In this document: one piece after another, positions 23,401 through 35,589 of the stretch
How the letters are laid out: every line of letters begins with the position of its first letter
How positions within the stretch are numbered: position 1 is the first letter of the stretch
Origin: Angiostrongylus vasorum
Taxonomy: Eukaryota > Nematoda > Chromadorea > Rhabditida > Metastrongylidae
DNA length: 64,000 bases
Reading direction: 5' to 3'
Assembly (NCBI GenBank): GCA_018806985.1
Contig: JADANN010000339.1
Span: forward strand, 806,001-870,000
Notes under the pieces: model-generated
The model's input: the letters and a program-made list of their open reading frames with translations, nothing else
Told to the model about the DNA's origin: nothing
The model's database searches: none
Translations under genes and position numbers: made by a program

Positions 23401-25347
23401 ATTACAAACTGAACTATCCGAGATTTCCATTCGTACCTGAGTAGGCAAGTAACTTTATGGACGTATAAGAGCTAAATATTAAATACTGAGGTATAGATGC
23501 TACTAACCATCTCTAAGTGATTTACGATGGCCCAAAAGAATTCCGAAACAGTATATATATCGTTCTTTGTTCTTGCTTCTTACTTGATACTTGGTACTTG
23601 AACGGCCCGTCCTCACTTCTGCGGGCGCCAGCATAATCACCATTTTTCGGAGATTTGCTGGTTAAGCCATTGTGGTCCCCTGGAGTCTCGAGGACAGCGT
23701 GGCCAAAGTCTGCTCCAGGTCGTCACCACGACAGGCAGTCGCAGCCCTTGTGGATCAGAGCGAGATTTGCCACCATGCGACTTTGATACAAGGACGGTGG
23801 TGGATCCTGGTATTGGTTTACTCTTAGCTAGGCTTTCTGATGGAGACGCCGGACTTCTCAGCTTGGAAGACCCTGCCGTGGAGACGAATCCAGCCGCTGT
23901 ACATCGCAGTCCGACACCCAGGAACACTTCCCAGCCACGATGAGGCGGTAAACCGTTGGGAGGTTCTTGCTTCTACCCCCCATTATTTCCGTCTTTTCAT
24001 CGTTTTAGTTTTTTGCTATTCTGTTGTTACCACTGTTGTTACATTTTTTTCCGTATTAGATTTTTAAAGTTATATTGAGTTCGTTGGTATAAAAGAATGG
24101 TCATTTCTGTTCTTACAGAGTGTTGTGAATTTAACAAGAGATCGGGAAAAGAACACTAATGTGGTCATGTATCTTTCTTCGCAATTTTCTGGACGAAAAC
24201 CGTGCTTCTTGGAAAAACATCGACATTGCCTGTTAGTTCCCTTTTTTTATATTTCTGCTAAGTAGATGATCCAAAATACCCGCTAAAGGAATGACGTAAA
24301 TGCTTTGGAGAACGTCGAATTTTTTCAACAGTTCGTGAAGGTTTTGCGTCTGAACTTTTGTTCTTGCGTCAATCACCACTTTTCGCGCGAATGAAATCAC
24401 CCTAATTTGCTCTGTGCCTTGTGTAGTTGACTCCTGCAATATTTGTTCTTGCATTTATTGGCCGTATTCAAAGTTCGGTTTACGGATTGCTAAAACATTA
24501 ATCTAAATATAATTGGATACGTGGATGGCCCGTCCTCACTGGTTGTGCGGGCTCCAGCAAAATTTCCTTTTTTCGGGCTTTTGCTGGCTTAGCCATTATC
24601 GTTGCCTGGGGTCTCGAAATCAGCCTAGCCTAAGTGTCCCAGGTCGTCACCACACCAGGCAGTCGTGACCCTTGTAGATCAGAGGGAGATTTGGCACCAT
24701 GTGACATAGTTTGATACCAAGACGCTAGTGGGTTTTGGTATTAGTTTACTCTTAGCTGGGCTTCGTGATGGAAACGCCGGACTCCTCAGCTTGAGAGACC
24801 CCGCCGCGAGGATGAATCTCCCCATTGTACGTCGCAGCCCAACATCCAGAAACACAGCCTGGCCACGAAGAGGTGGTAAAGCGTTGAGTGGGAAGGATGA
24901 CACGCAAATTTGTGAAGCGTTGCAAATCTGAGTATAGCCTATATTAATTAAAAGTCGAAATATTCTCGATTTATCAGTTCCGCTTCGATTGTTTTTGCAA
25001 GCTTTTTATGTTTTTACTGGTTGAGATTGGATGGCGATCAATATCGGTTTTCCATTGTGCGCAGTACTTTCTCTTTTGAAATTGTTTCGGAATTGTATAC
25101 TGTCATGTTTAGGATGGTGGACTTAATTCTGTGTTGTCTTACACCATTGAGCGCTCAAATGCTTCTTAACGAGAAAACGATTGATTGTCAACGGAAAGCT
25201 ATCCATTTCGCTGCTATTAGTGGGCAGCCATGTCAACTCGATGTTCTTCTTAAACACGGTAATGTGTCGAACTCTTCAATTCCAAATGGTTGTTGTAATG
25301 TTTAATAAAAACATTAAAAAGCGATCGTGAATGGAAGCGATCAAAGT

Positions 25348-25400
<53 letters not shown>

Positions 25401-28400
25401 GTATATATATATATATGCATATGTACATTTATATATACATAAATGTGCGCGTGTGGCGCATTGATCGGAGACGCTTTGCAATACACTTGGAATCGACGCC
25501 CGTGCCCCAGGCTCACCAAACCTTTCATCCCTCCAGGTTTGGCAAATTGGTTTCAGACCTGTCTGAGAAGATAGCAGCTCTGGCTCGATACATCGGTAGG
25601 CCACCGCGGGTCATTGTACAAGCCAGATATGCATTCAATTGCCGGATACGTAATGAAGCCAATTTCGTGGCGCATCCTCAGGGATTGATCAACGCCAAGA
25701 GCTAATTCTTTTATCCTTTATATATACATGCGTATAAGGTGTTACTTTTGTTTCTTCTTTTTCTTTCTGAAAAACGTCATGAAGGTGATGGGGGAATTGG
25801 AGTTCCTCTTGTATGTCGTTTACTGTTGTGTTTTCATGTCTTTGTCTAGGTACGAACACTAACGATTTCGACCAATCTAAACAGGCACCAATACATTATC
25901 TCGTTGAACGGAACAATGTTCTGATGGTTAGTAAGTCACTGTTTTAAAATCTTATAACCCTAGTGGTGGACGAGGTTTTTTTGTCGTTCGAAATGTATCT
26001 CGGGTCTGCGAAGTTTCCAGGTACGCCAGCTTATGTGGTATGGCGCTGATTTGTCTTTAGTAGAACCATCTACTTCAAGGATTCCATCCGAGCTTTATAA
26101 CGTAGATAACGGAGAGGTGAGTATCTTCATCAGTTAATTCTTATGCCAGTATTTTTCTCACACTAAAGTTTAACTAAGGGAAGTAGAGGAGATTGTGAAA
26201 TAAACGTCATCGTGACATTGTTTTTGTGAATTATGGTCTTGGCACATTTTTCTTATTTTTTAATAAGCCGAAATCATATATTTTACGAATTATAGTATTT
26301 CTTTCGTTTTGATTCCTTTCCTCACATACGTGGTCCACGGTGGTCATCGGCTTTTTGTTTGCGTTCGGCAACTCCATAAGATTTTTTTTGTCTTCTCTGT
26401 GAATGCCGTTGGATGCTGATCGAGAAATCTTCTCTGTAATTCTACAATATCGGTGAAATGGCGTTTTCTGTGGCATTTTCATCTGTATCACTTATCATGG
26501 CCGTCGAGTGGCTCAAGCGGCCGGTGTCAGTAAATTTTCCGTTTGTCCCGCTCTCAGGCACTCGCTGAGTGTCTATCTCTTTTAAAATGATCTTCGTGAA
26601 AAACACACTTTCGTGTCCAGTGCCAATTTAACGTATAAATATTGCGTAGTTTTATTAGAATAAGTGTTAAAATTGGTGAGTAATGTAGTATTAAGTCCGT
26701 AAATGTTCGGATGGAATGAGATGAATTTTTTCAGCTATAAACTTGTAGTCTTTTATGTGACTGATGTTCACTTGTTGTGCGGATTCGAACACTTTCATTC
26801 GGTTAGTTCTATTGTGTCCATCATTCCCGAAAGTGCTACGATTTGTGGGTTCTGCTACAACTTGGGATTTTGTGTTGCTCGTGAATACTTGTGAAGGCTA
26901 GCGAAACATAATTATCTCTAGGATCGTGGGTACTTCAGTTGAAATGTTTCCGGATCTTCACTAAGTTGTTCACGTATATCTTTCGTATAGCGGGGTATCT
27001 GAGAAGTCTTAAATTTTTATATCCAAATTTTACTCCTTTGAATATTTCTATGTCGTATTTTTGTGTTTATATCTATATAGTTTACGTCCCGTTGTAATTG
27101 TAACACATATCGTCATCATATACATACTGACACATTTCTGGTAGTTCATGTTCTGCTTTGATTTCTGTGCGTTTTTTTAAACAATGGTTTACTTTATCGC
27201 ATATCCGCCTTTACAACGTTTTTGCATCATGTCGATAACCTCCAATGACTTAGATTTTATTATGGTTGTCAGAAAGAACTATCTACCATTAGAATATTTG
27301 GAAAATTTATTGCGGATTTGGATGAAAAAGTCTGTTCTTTGCCATGAGACCTTCGGTGATTCTTTATCTTTTGTGCAGAGCGACGCAAATGTTGTTGCCG
27401 ATGAGTAGGTTATGAAGCAGGTTTGATCAGTAGTTACGATTTTTTGGCTTTTGTACCAATAAAGAAAACTTTAGCTGATGAGAAGAGTGCAGGAACGGGA
27501 AGAATTTTTGAGACACGGGCTATGAATTTAATGTGAACCACAGACGATGAAAAATTCAATTCTTGTAGCGTACATGTTAACGTTGCTTATAAGTGAGTAG
27601 TGAAAGGTCTAAGTGTTGTTTCATGTTTCTGTGATGAACTCTAGATCAACATTTTACACTTGCGATTAGTTATACTGACGCTTAGCCGAGGACATTTCGT
27701 GAGAGGGAATGGGTGGTCCTTGGTGTTTGGCTTTTTATTGTAATGGAAGGTTCATTTATTGCAAAGTGTTACGGTGGTGTTTTCGGGTAGTTGTACATAG
27801 TGCGTAGTATAACAATCCCTCATAGTTCATTGTTAGTAGTGTTTTTTCTTCTTTGAATGTATTTCTAAATTTTGAACTGCGAATTCGAAAGTCTTTAGAT
27901 GTGGAGAGTTTTGTATACATCATATTAATGTTTTTCGCTGGTTAAGATATTCCAACGCTAAATGCGGGCAACAGATGCTACAAAGATCGTCGTCGTCTAA
28001 GTAGTTTTGTCACCTTTTCCCATTTTTTTAAACATTTTGTCTTCTCTGGTCCTCTTAAAGTGCAAACTGTTGCCAGTGTAATTCCAAGCAAAACTTCAAG
28101 TCGAGGTCTTATTTTAAGTAGTCAGTGTTATCAAGACCATTCATTTTTGTCGTTACCGTTAGAATCACATCTTTGGAATTTGGAATTTCCTTTAAGTTTC
28201 CACGAGGGCATTTCTTCGCTATCATTTCTTGTTTTGTTGCCATATGACACATACGAAGGTGTGTTAGAGGAGCTGTGAAGTACAGATGTGGTAACTGGTT
28301 CGACACCAGACCCCAGAGTCACCAAGCTCTTCATCTCTCCAGCGGAAACAAATTGGTACAGTACTTGCCCACAAGGATGCCATCACTGACTTGATACATC

Positions 28401-31400
28401 GATAGGTCACCGCAAGTCATTGTATTAACCAAATATTCATTTAATCACCTTTATGGTGCTACAGAATGGAGTGCTATACATTTCGCATCCTTCAGGGTGG
28501 AAAGCTTTGTTAAACTTTGTAATATAGGTATATTCTCTTTTAACTCGGAAAGCGTATTGCAAATAAGTAATCTGAAATTTGAGAATTTCTTGCATGTGCT
28601 TTGACTATTGGGTCATTGTCATTATTATTTCTTCAGGTGTGTTCGTACATACAAACAAGGATGAACGCTTTAGAACGTATTATGGCGACCTGGTTAAAGG
28701 CTATTTGTGCAGGTGTCTATAGTAACATAATGTTGTAACTTGGTTTAAAGGTTTTTATTAAGTATTTCGTTCCAGTTTCGGCTTTATTTCATCTTTCTTA
28801 CCATTATTACACGTACCTTTGCAAAACTGTAATAAAAAAAACTGGGCGCTTATAGCGCAGTAGTCGGCTTCCTGCGCCAACCATATGGGATCGATCCCCG
28901 CGCCCAGGCTCACCAAGCCTATCATCCATCCGGGGACGGCAAATTGGTACCAGACTTCTCTGGGAGGATAGCAGCACTAGTTCGATACATCATTAGGGCC
29001 ACCTTGAGTCGTTGTAAAAGCAAGATGCATTCAATGGCCTCCAAACGATGCTTGGTGAGACCGAATGCATGGCGCATCCCTCAGGGATTGATCAACGCCG
29101 AGAGCTCTGTCCTTTTTTATCCTTTATCTTAGCAAAAATGAGTTTACCCTATTTGTGTACTTCTTGTGGTATAGATTCCTGTGTGTGGTTGACTTTTTTT
29201 AAAAATATGTGTTTTCCACTGTAATGTTTTCATGTCTGACAGGAAAACTCCAACTTCGTGATGCAGTTACCACTTTGCATAGTATTCGTTTTCTTCAGTA
29301 TGGTGAAGATAGTCGACGTGACGAAACACAGAAACTACTGTTAAGTCTGAGGAAGGATGTCGTGAAGACTTTATCTGACGATGAACAATTGGTGGTTTTT
29401 ATGTTGCCTGTTGCGTTTACACCTCAAGATTGTCTAATGCCGGCGGGATACCCACATATTGTTAGAACAGAGATGTGCGAAACAGTGTTTTCCGACTTTA
29501 AGCAACCTATATCTCTCATGCAAACACCGACGTTAGTGCTTTCATAATACCTTCGTTTTTCCTTGGTTATAGTTAGTTTTTACAAATCAATTTGAACCAT
29601 TCTTTTTAATAGGGGATTCCCGGTCATTAACTGTCCAGCTATGTTTCTAATTTTACACTGAAAAAAAGGTGGTCCTTTATGACATTTCTGCTCTTCAGAA
29701 ATGCGTAGATAAGATTCGCTGTTTAACATATTATTTTGGTCGAGACAACTTGGCGAAACTCCGGACCGCAGGTGTCTGCGATGGGGATCGAACACGCTTT
29801 TGCCCTTCGCGAGGGCATTCACCACCACACCATACGAAACGAAGCACTCGCGTGGTGTGGCGGTGAACGCGTTAGACTCTTGAAAGAGTAATAACGTGAT
29901 CGATCTCCACCGCAGATACCTGCGGTCCAGAGTTTTGCAAATATCTCAGCACCATTGTGGGTATATTTCACATTACATTCTGCTATAAAAAGAATGGGCA
30001 GTGAATAAAAAAGTGACTACATTGAGACAGCTTTCCTTTTGGTTTACATGTGTAGAGCGTTGTTCATACAATTGAAATCTGCCAGTTGTATGATTAGCGT
30101 AGATAACTTTGCTTAGATAAGTTAAATATTTATTGCATTTAGAGATCGTCCTAATGTAAAATTATCTGGTTTATTCCATACGCTTGGAAAATATGCATAT
30201 TAATCCGAAGAAAGCTTCCCAAGGTCACAGTTTCTTAAAGTGTGCCTCCTACTGGGGACCACTCTTTGTTAGGCACGCTTCCGCATAGATTTATAACCTT
30301 GTTTGAGTAAAACAGCACAATGTCGTCGCTATTTATTTACTGCCTATATTCTTTTTTTTCAATATCAATTTGTTTTGCAAAGATCTCAGCATCGTCATGG
30401 TTTTCACATAATACGCTGCCATGAAAAAAAAGGTTGATAACACGGCTGAGAGAAAGACGAAGAGAAAGACACATGCTGTGTTGGTGAACGCGTTAGCTAA
30501 TGGAAAGTGATAGCGTGTTCGGTTTCCACAGCACACACCTGCGGTCCTGAGTTTTGCAAACATCTCACAGCATTGTGATTAAAACAACACATTTTTTTTC
30601 AGCTTACGTGTGACCACCAATCCAACTCACTTCCAAGTGTATTCTTTGGTACCACTCTTCCGAGAAGTGCATAACGGATATCTATACGCATGGCGAATTC
30701 CGTGCAAAATCCCACAGTGTGGTGGTGAGTCTGGTGTTTCATTCGTCGTTTGATTTGATGTTTGATGTGTTCTGCAACAATGAACGACTTTTATTTGTTC
30801 ATTCGTTGTCGTCTTCTTCTTCTTTATAGATTTTGTGTCGTTGTACTACACACTGCAATCAATGGAAACTTCAAAAATCGACTTGTTAGTTGCTCGGCAG
30901 TCAATGCTTTTTGTGCAGATCTTCTCTGTAAAAACGGGTTCGACACGCAACAAACAAAAGTTGGAATGATCGGGTGCGCCTGAAGTTTACTAGTGTTGTA
31001 TCGTTTCCATGGCCATTGTTGAGAGACTGTTCAGTATGGAGTTGTTTATCGATGATTATAAATGTACTATTATAATGACGTATTCGTTTTCCAGTGTGTT
31101 TTGTTGTTTCATGACAGTGAACTTCATAACTATGAATTGCGACTAGGTGATTTGTTCTCTAAGGTAGTTTGAGAGCCCATGGCTATCATTTAAGGTCATG
31201 GACCTCAGTACGATGTTGCTGTTGAAGAAAAGTCAGGTAATTTTTGGTCAGGGTTGCGAAAATGAGGTGCTGATGAATTCAGTCAGGAATGCGTTTTCGT
31301 AAGTATCTTATTAAAAGAAGAAATTGGATTTATGTTAAACCTATGTGGTGTTGCATGCTCATTCCCCAACAGTTTTGATGTTTACCTTTTGTCTGACCCT

Positions 31401-32186
31401 TAAATTTTCATTTCCTATGTTAACCCTTTGGAAGTATTCTTTCGTAAGTTTCTCTTAAACTAAGCATTGGGATGGTTTTTCTTTTGAATAGGTAAAAGAA
31501 TAAACCGTGAAGAAGTTAATATTACATCTAGGTGTAGAGAGTGGCTGGTTGAAGCGTGCTTAGTCCAACCAACACCTTCACTAGTACTTGTCCTTTCTTC
31601 TACTGATGTGATATACAGTGTAGTTTCTATTCATATGGTCTACTCAAAGCTGATAATAACAAAACTCCATGGGCTCATTTCTATGTAGAGCCTTATGTTT
31701 CAATTCATAAGGGATCTTTGTAACCCATCCAGTTTTTTCTGCGTTCTTCTATAGTTATCTCAAAGTATTTTCTTATTTTCATTCTCCTATAACCTTAACG
31801 AAGAGGTTTCTTGCGTGTAGTATGTGATCGTACTGCGGTTTTTTGACAAGCACCGGTCTTCATTTTTGTGACGGCAAGACGAATTCTAACTCTAACATTC
31901 TGTTCATCCTATTTCTTTTCTTCGTAAACGTTTATGCGTTTCTTCTATGACTTCTCTATGATTGTCTCGCTCTGGAGCTCTAAACGTAATCGGTTATCGA
32001 CGGAAACCATTGATTTTTGGCGATTTATTTCTAGTATTGTAACCTCGCTAGAATACTTGAAGTTGGCTTTCCATTTCTCTTTAACCTTATTAAGTCTTTG
32101 AAGAAGAAGTATTAATTTTCTGAAACGGTACAGCGAAGTTCAGTTCTAGAAAGTGCTATAGTGTTTTGATTGCAGAATTGGTGTAG
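20426..32186 (+). CDS. Ankyrin-repeat protein of unknown function, about 14 exons
   Basis: Exons joined by phase: 20426-20497 (ATG, MLPESSKGIKPETKG), 20595-20882 (Ser/Thr-rich), 21477-21600 (Lys/Glu-rich, likely coiled coil), 21766-21896, 22621-23017, 23200-23307, 24119-24231, 25152-25258, 25850-25930, 26061-26116, 28637-28712, 29243-29531, 30603-30724, and a tiny last exon 32176-32186 ending TAG. All junction phases agree except exon 2 to 3, where an exon may be missing or the donor is unusual. Roughly 655 residues. Exons 8-9 form ankyrin-type helices (RKAIHFAAISGQPCQLDVLL, then APIHYLVERN). The C-terminal 140 residues (FMLPVAFTPQDCLMPAGYPH and onward to GYLYAWRIPCKIPQCG) are unfamiliar. No signal peptide or membrane span. 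The probable role is protein binding; I do not recognise the family. Introns carry SINEs A, B and C and AT microsatellites. A decayed duplicate of the 3' part lies at 38690-46100. Confidence 0.72.
21015..21366 (+). mobile_element. SINE-like family C, plus-oriented copy
   Basis: Same family as 23581-23962 but inverted: begins TGGTTTACCCTCTCATCGTG, ends GCTGGGGCCCGCACAAGCAG, with the octamer tail lost. Lies in intron 2 of the ankyrin gene. No clear target-site duplication. Confidence 0.75.
22345..22397. repeat. TA microsatellite
   Basis: Interrupted (TA)n with TATG units in an intron of the ankyrin gene. Confidence 0.9.
23581..23962 (-). mobile_element. SINE-like family C with 12-bp target-site duplication
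   Basis: 382-bp copy on the minus strand. Flanked by GTTCTTGCTTCT at 23569-23580 and 23963-23974. The 5' end is CTCCCAACGGTTTACCGCCT; the 3' end is GTGAGGACGGGCCGTTCAAG followed by TACCAAGTATCAAGTA octamer-like units. Lies in an intron of the ankyrin gene. Confidence 0.9.
24511..24890 (-). mobile_element. SINE-like family C, diverged copy
   Basis: Aligns along its length with the 23581 and 44283 copies. The minus-strand 3' end reads AACCAGTGAGGACGGGCCAT. Flanking duplications are no longer recognisable. Lies in an intron of the ankyrin gene. Confidence 0.78.
25352..25440. repeat. AT microsatellite
   Basis: Long (AT)n with GT and GC interruptions, immediately 5' of a SINE A insertion whose target site lies in its right end. 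Confidence 0.95.
25441..25716 (+). mobile_element. SINE family A, tRNA-derived, with 13-bp target-site duplication
   Basis: Box A GTGTGGCGCATTGATCGG, then the family body and 3' end GATCAACGCCAAGAGCTAAT with TTTATCC tail units. Flanked by TTTATATATACAT at 25428-25440 and 25717-25729. Lies in an intron of the ankyrin gene. Confidence 0.88.
26230..26490 (-). mobile_element. SINE-like family E, truncated copy
   Basis: On the minus strand CTCGATCAGCATCCAACGGC and the segment down to about 26320 parallel 54030-53890 of the family E copy at 53770-54230 (CTCGACTGGCATTCAACGAC equivalent). The tRNA-like head is missing. Confidence 0.45.
26495..26575 (-). mobile_element. RTE LINE 3'-end fragment, first lineage
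   Basis: GTCGAGTGGCTCAAGCGGCC and the following CAGTAAATTTTCC match the minus-strand 3' terminus of the RTE copy at 40083-41750 (positions 40131-40160). Confidence 0.6.
28262..28515 (+). mobile_element. SINE family A, degenerate copy
   Basis: Retains GGTTCGACACCAGACCCCAG (box B region), CAAATTGGTACAGTACTTGC, GATACATCGATAGGTCACCG and CGCATCCTTCAGGGTGGAAA, with many changes and a lost box A. Confidence 0.65.
28845..29128 (+). mobile_element. SINE family A, tRNA-derived, near full-length
   Basis: Box A region GCGCTTATAGCGCAGTAG, box B GGGATCGATCCCC, 3' end GATTGATCAACGCCGAGAGC with TTTATCC units. Lies in the intron before exon 12 of the ankyrin gene. The duplicated segment around 38750-38830 lacks it. 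Confidence 0.82.
29740..30017. mobile_element. SINE-like family B, head-to-head inverted pair
   Basis: The left half (29740-29842) is family B on the minus strand and the right half (29845-30017) is family B on the plus strand. They meet at their tRNA-like heads (CACCACACCAT against GTGGTGTGGCGGTGAACGCG). The right half ends with the AGTGAATAAAA tail. Both lie inside intron 12 of the ankyrin gene. Confidence 0.7.
30335..30580. mobile_element. SINE-like family B, second inverted pair in the same intron
   Basis: Minus tail region (TTTATTTACTGCCTA, then TTTTGCAAAGATCTCAGCAT) at about 30330-30410, and plus-oriented head to TTTTGCAAACATCTCACAGC at about 30470-30580, ending about 20 bp before the acceptor of exon 13 at 30602. 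Confidence 0.6.
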
Positions 32187-32314
32187 ACATGGTGTTTCTT
32201 CGTTTACTTTGTATTCTGTTCGTAATTTTGCTGCTTTCTTTTCATCCTTCGAAGAACTACGTGTGTTGTTGGGTTCTTGTCCTAGTAAAATTTTGTGTCA
32301 CCATGAAATGTTTT

Positions 32315-32625
32315 GCGTTATAATGTATAACTTTTTATCTACTGCCCACTATTTTTTCACTGTTTGGTATTATGTGAAATACAGCTATAATATGGTGAGA
32401 TATTTCTAAAATTTGAACCCTAGGCCGGATCGAACCGCGATTACCCTTTCTGGGGAGTCCACGTGTAACGTATGGCGCCACTTTAGACCCTCGTTCTGCC
32501 TTCCTCTCCGCCACAGTTAGCCATCACCCTTCAACGGAAGTCACCACGGAAAAGGGTAATCGCGCTTCGATCTTGCCTGGAGTCCAAGTTTTGCAAATAT
32601 CTTAGCATGGTTGCTTTGTGTTGTA
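32315..32625. mobile_element. SINE-like family B, third inverted pair
   Basis: Left half has the family tail (TTTTTATCTACTGCC) and GCCGGATCGAACCGCGATTA on the minus strand; right half GGGTAATCGCGCTTCGATC then AGTTTTGCAAATATCTTAGC on the plus strand. The centre is altered. Lies just downstream of the proposed last exon of the ankyrin gene. Confidence 0.55.
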
Positions 32626-33509
32626 GTTGAGTAATGGACTATTGTGCTGACAGGTGCACTTTTTTTATTGGTTTAATACACTATGGTTTGTAGAAAAAAG
32701 AAACAGTGGAAGGTTCCTAAGTAGAAAAAACCAGAGAACTCAGCTGCTGAGTTCGTGTGCACACTGTTTTTTTCTCACCGCATTGAATTTAAAAAGTGGC
32801 ACATTCGCGACAAATGGTGGTATTTTGTTTCCAGGAAATACGCCTGAAATGGTGTAAATATTAACATACGGGTGGAGATCATCATATTGTCAGAGCTGGT
32901 TAGGTTCCACTGGTTTAAATCGTCGACAAAACAGCTGCTAGGTTGTTCTTATTACAAGGGCAAGGTAGCATGGTATGTTTTTTCTCAGGTCTTCACAAGC
33001 AGCCATCACAGCAGTGTCGGTGGTTTTCCTGTTCTGCGCTTGACAATCCGTTAAAGCTAGTATTGAAAGAATATTATGGTACGGCTTTTTGTATTCGCCA
33101 GACTTGGTCGCGTCTTTCGATTATCTACAGCTTTGTATGCGACAGCGTTTTAGGTTTCCAATTCAATAACTTTGAGAGCGCTGGATTTCTTTCTTATTAT
33201 CTGCAGGCATTAAAATACTGTTGGATCATCCTTGCAACGGTCGTTTTAAAGTGTTCACTATGTTTTTATTCTACTTCTTTAGCGATGCATTTTGCAAGAT
33301 AGTAAAGGAAGATTCATGTAGGCAAAAAAATTATGCTCGTAACCTATTGTATTATGTTGTCGCTTATCCTCAGCTGGAAGATCTATGAAGGCAAAAAACT
33401 ATACGGATAGCGGGGTATTCTTTTCCCACTTCGCTAGGTTTTGTATGCTTCTATGTGTCACCGTGCCACTGGTTTTCTTTTGATTAGCTCTTAGAACTCG
33501 AAGTAAACT

Positions 33510-34620
33510 TGATGAAAAACAACAAGTCAGTTCTGAACTGGACCAGTTAAAATAGCTGAAAATATGGCTTCTGTCATAGGCAGCCATAAAGCCATATTTT
33601 CGTCGTCAGATGAACATAAAATCGTTGGCACCATGCAGTTGATGTGATATGGTGGAAACAACAGGACGACAGAACTTGCACATATAGACATACAAATATT
33701 TACATACAAAATGGACATATACAAATAGACGTGAACGCATTGTATGTATGTATACACTAAATATACCATACATCATCACACATCCGTACATACATACTGT
33801 ACAACGTTGTAGACACCTACCAATCAGAACGCGTAGTGAATTAGATGGAACTGGAATATCCGTATCTGGAAAACGGGATCGGTCAATGATAGCACTAATT
33901 TGCGGATTTAAATACTGCAGTGTCCATCGACTGTTCCACCTATTGCTAAAAAGAAAAAACTCTGGCAAAGGCAGAAGCAAAGACGTAAAACTGCAGCATC
34001 AGATTCTTCCTTCAAGGATAAAGGATAAAGCTCTCGGCGTTGACCAATCCCCTGAGGGATGCGTCATGCATCCGACTTCATTGGGTATCGTTGGAGGTGA
34101 TTGAATGCATGTCTGGCCTTTACAATGACTCGCCGTGGCTTACCGATGTATCGAGCCAGTGCTGCTATTCTCACAGACAGGTCGGGTACCAATTTACCGA
34201 CCCCGAATGAATGGAAGGCTTGGTGGGCCATAGGCACGGGGATCGATTCCACGTGTGTGTTGCAGTGGCGCCTCCATTCACTGCTCCACACGCGCCCTAA
34301 GTCTTCCTTAGCTCACTTTTTTTCAGCAATTTCAAGTGAAAGAACTTTATTAGATGAGTGTTTGCCCACCAGTTCCTACTTGTTTTATTGTTGTTGAAAA
34401 AATGAGCATATGATGGTTGAAGGATCACGCAATTCATCGACGACGCGTGCTTGGAAACCACTGTCAATTCTCTCTTAGAGGTAATCAACCCTAGTACACC
34501 CACGTATTAACACCGCAGTTCATAGATTTGTTCGCCCAGGGCTGCTCACTAGATCAAATTCGCCTTTGAAATCCACGATGAAGTAGAGTGGGTCGGTTTA
34601 CGATATGTGCTAATTGTGTG
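33510..34620. repeat. Long repeat family D, copy 1 (partner 56620-57420)
   Basis: Blocks such as GAAAAACAACAA, AATTAGATGGAACTGG, CGGGATCGGTCAATGATAGC, CTGCAGTGTCCATCGACTGT and CACCAGTTCCTACTTGTTTT occur in the same order and spacing at 56620-57420. A SINE A (34013-34301) interrupts this copy only. A short palindrome AAATATGGCTT/AAGCCATATTT sits near 33560-33600. The frames resemble each other between copies on the minus strand but match no family I know. Confidence 0.65.
34013..34301 (-). mobile_element. SINE family A, tRNA-derived, minus copy with empty-site partner
   Basis: Minus-strand copy starting GCGCGTGTGGAGCAGTG and ending GCCGAGAGCTTTATCCTTTA. Flanked by TCTTCCTT at 34005-34012 and 34302-34309. 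The homologous repeat at 57140-57170 continues without the insertion. Confidence 0.85.
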
Positions 34621-34764
34621 AGTCAAAGAACTTCAAAACCTTCAAGATAATTAAGGCTACTTCACTGTTTCGCGATAAATTAATACATGTTTATTATGAT
34701 GGATAGAACATTAGCCACTGGAAAACGTTATGAGGGTCCAAAGCCCCACCTGAGCTTGCTAGTT

Positions 34765-34855
34765 TTGCTCACATCTCAATACCATTGTGGTCGTATTTCA
34801 CATTACACCCTGTCATGCAAAAAAGAATATGCAGTAAATGAAAGTAAAACCCTGG
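34765..34855 (+). mobile_element. SINE-like family B, 3' fragment
   Basis: TTTTGCTCACATCTCAATAC, a TTTCACATTACACCCTG block and the GCAGTAAATGAAA tail match the 3' half of family B. Confidence 0.6.
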
Positions 34856-34899
34856 AGTAGAGGTTTATTTTTTCATGACCGACTTTCTATGTCCTCAGC

Positions 34900-35010
34900 A
34901 CTGGTCAATGATTCTTTTGATGGGCAGACGCGAGGCTATTATTATAGTACTGATTTGTAATAGCGGGCTATTCGACGGGTTTCGCCTTCTTTAGGGTCTG
35001 GAGTGGTGAG
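34900..35010 (-). repeat. Repeat family F, single arm
   Basis: Contains TTTCGCCTTCTTTAGGGTC preceded by an A/T-rich stretch, like the left arm at 15595-15690. Confidence 0.4.
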
Positions 35011-35589
35011 GTTGATTGCAATCTCGTCTGCCAAATGCTTCCACAACAAAGAAAAAAACCACCAGATCTAAATTTCGATGGCATTGGAAACAACTGTTAG
35101 TGAAGACGAACCACACAGAGTGCACAAGGATGAGTAATGTGCTTCTCTCACGCTAAAATAACAGTCTGAGATATAATATTCTGGAAGATCTGGGAGTCTG
35201 AGATATTGTTTAAGATCACGCGTAATAACGATGGTGGTTCACTTTTGGATTCCTAGAATATATCCAGAATGCTTCGAGGGTATTGCGCGCCGATGTTTTG
35301 CATTCTTGTATGAGGGCACTGCCTTCTACTTCAAAGTCTTCCCGTTATGTCTGTTTCTAGGAGTGCGTACTGGAGTGTTCTATCTGAATCCAAGTTTCCC
35401 ATCTACGTGCTTATGCTTGGTGGTCTACCCTTTTCGGTAACGTTCTATTACCCACACGCTTTACAAGAGATTAAGTACACCGTACTCGAACTCATGCATC
35501 CATCGTGCCTCCCGTTAGGCCAGATTATGCAGTTTTTTCGTTGTACACAGGCGGTCATATAGGGAGTTATGAACTAGCTCTTAAAACCG

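Noticed and set aside
26497..26560. tRNA-like stretch (GTCGAGTGGCTCAAGCGG)
   Set aside because: It aligns with the 3' end of the lineage-one RTE at 40131-40160 and has no acceptor stem or complete cloverleaf.
27184..27408. 75-codon frame as an exon of the ankyrin gene
   Set aside because: No splice sites in phase and it lies in a 2.5-kb intron where exons 10 and 11 already join in phase.
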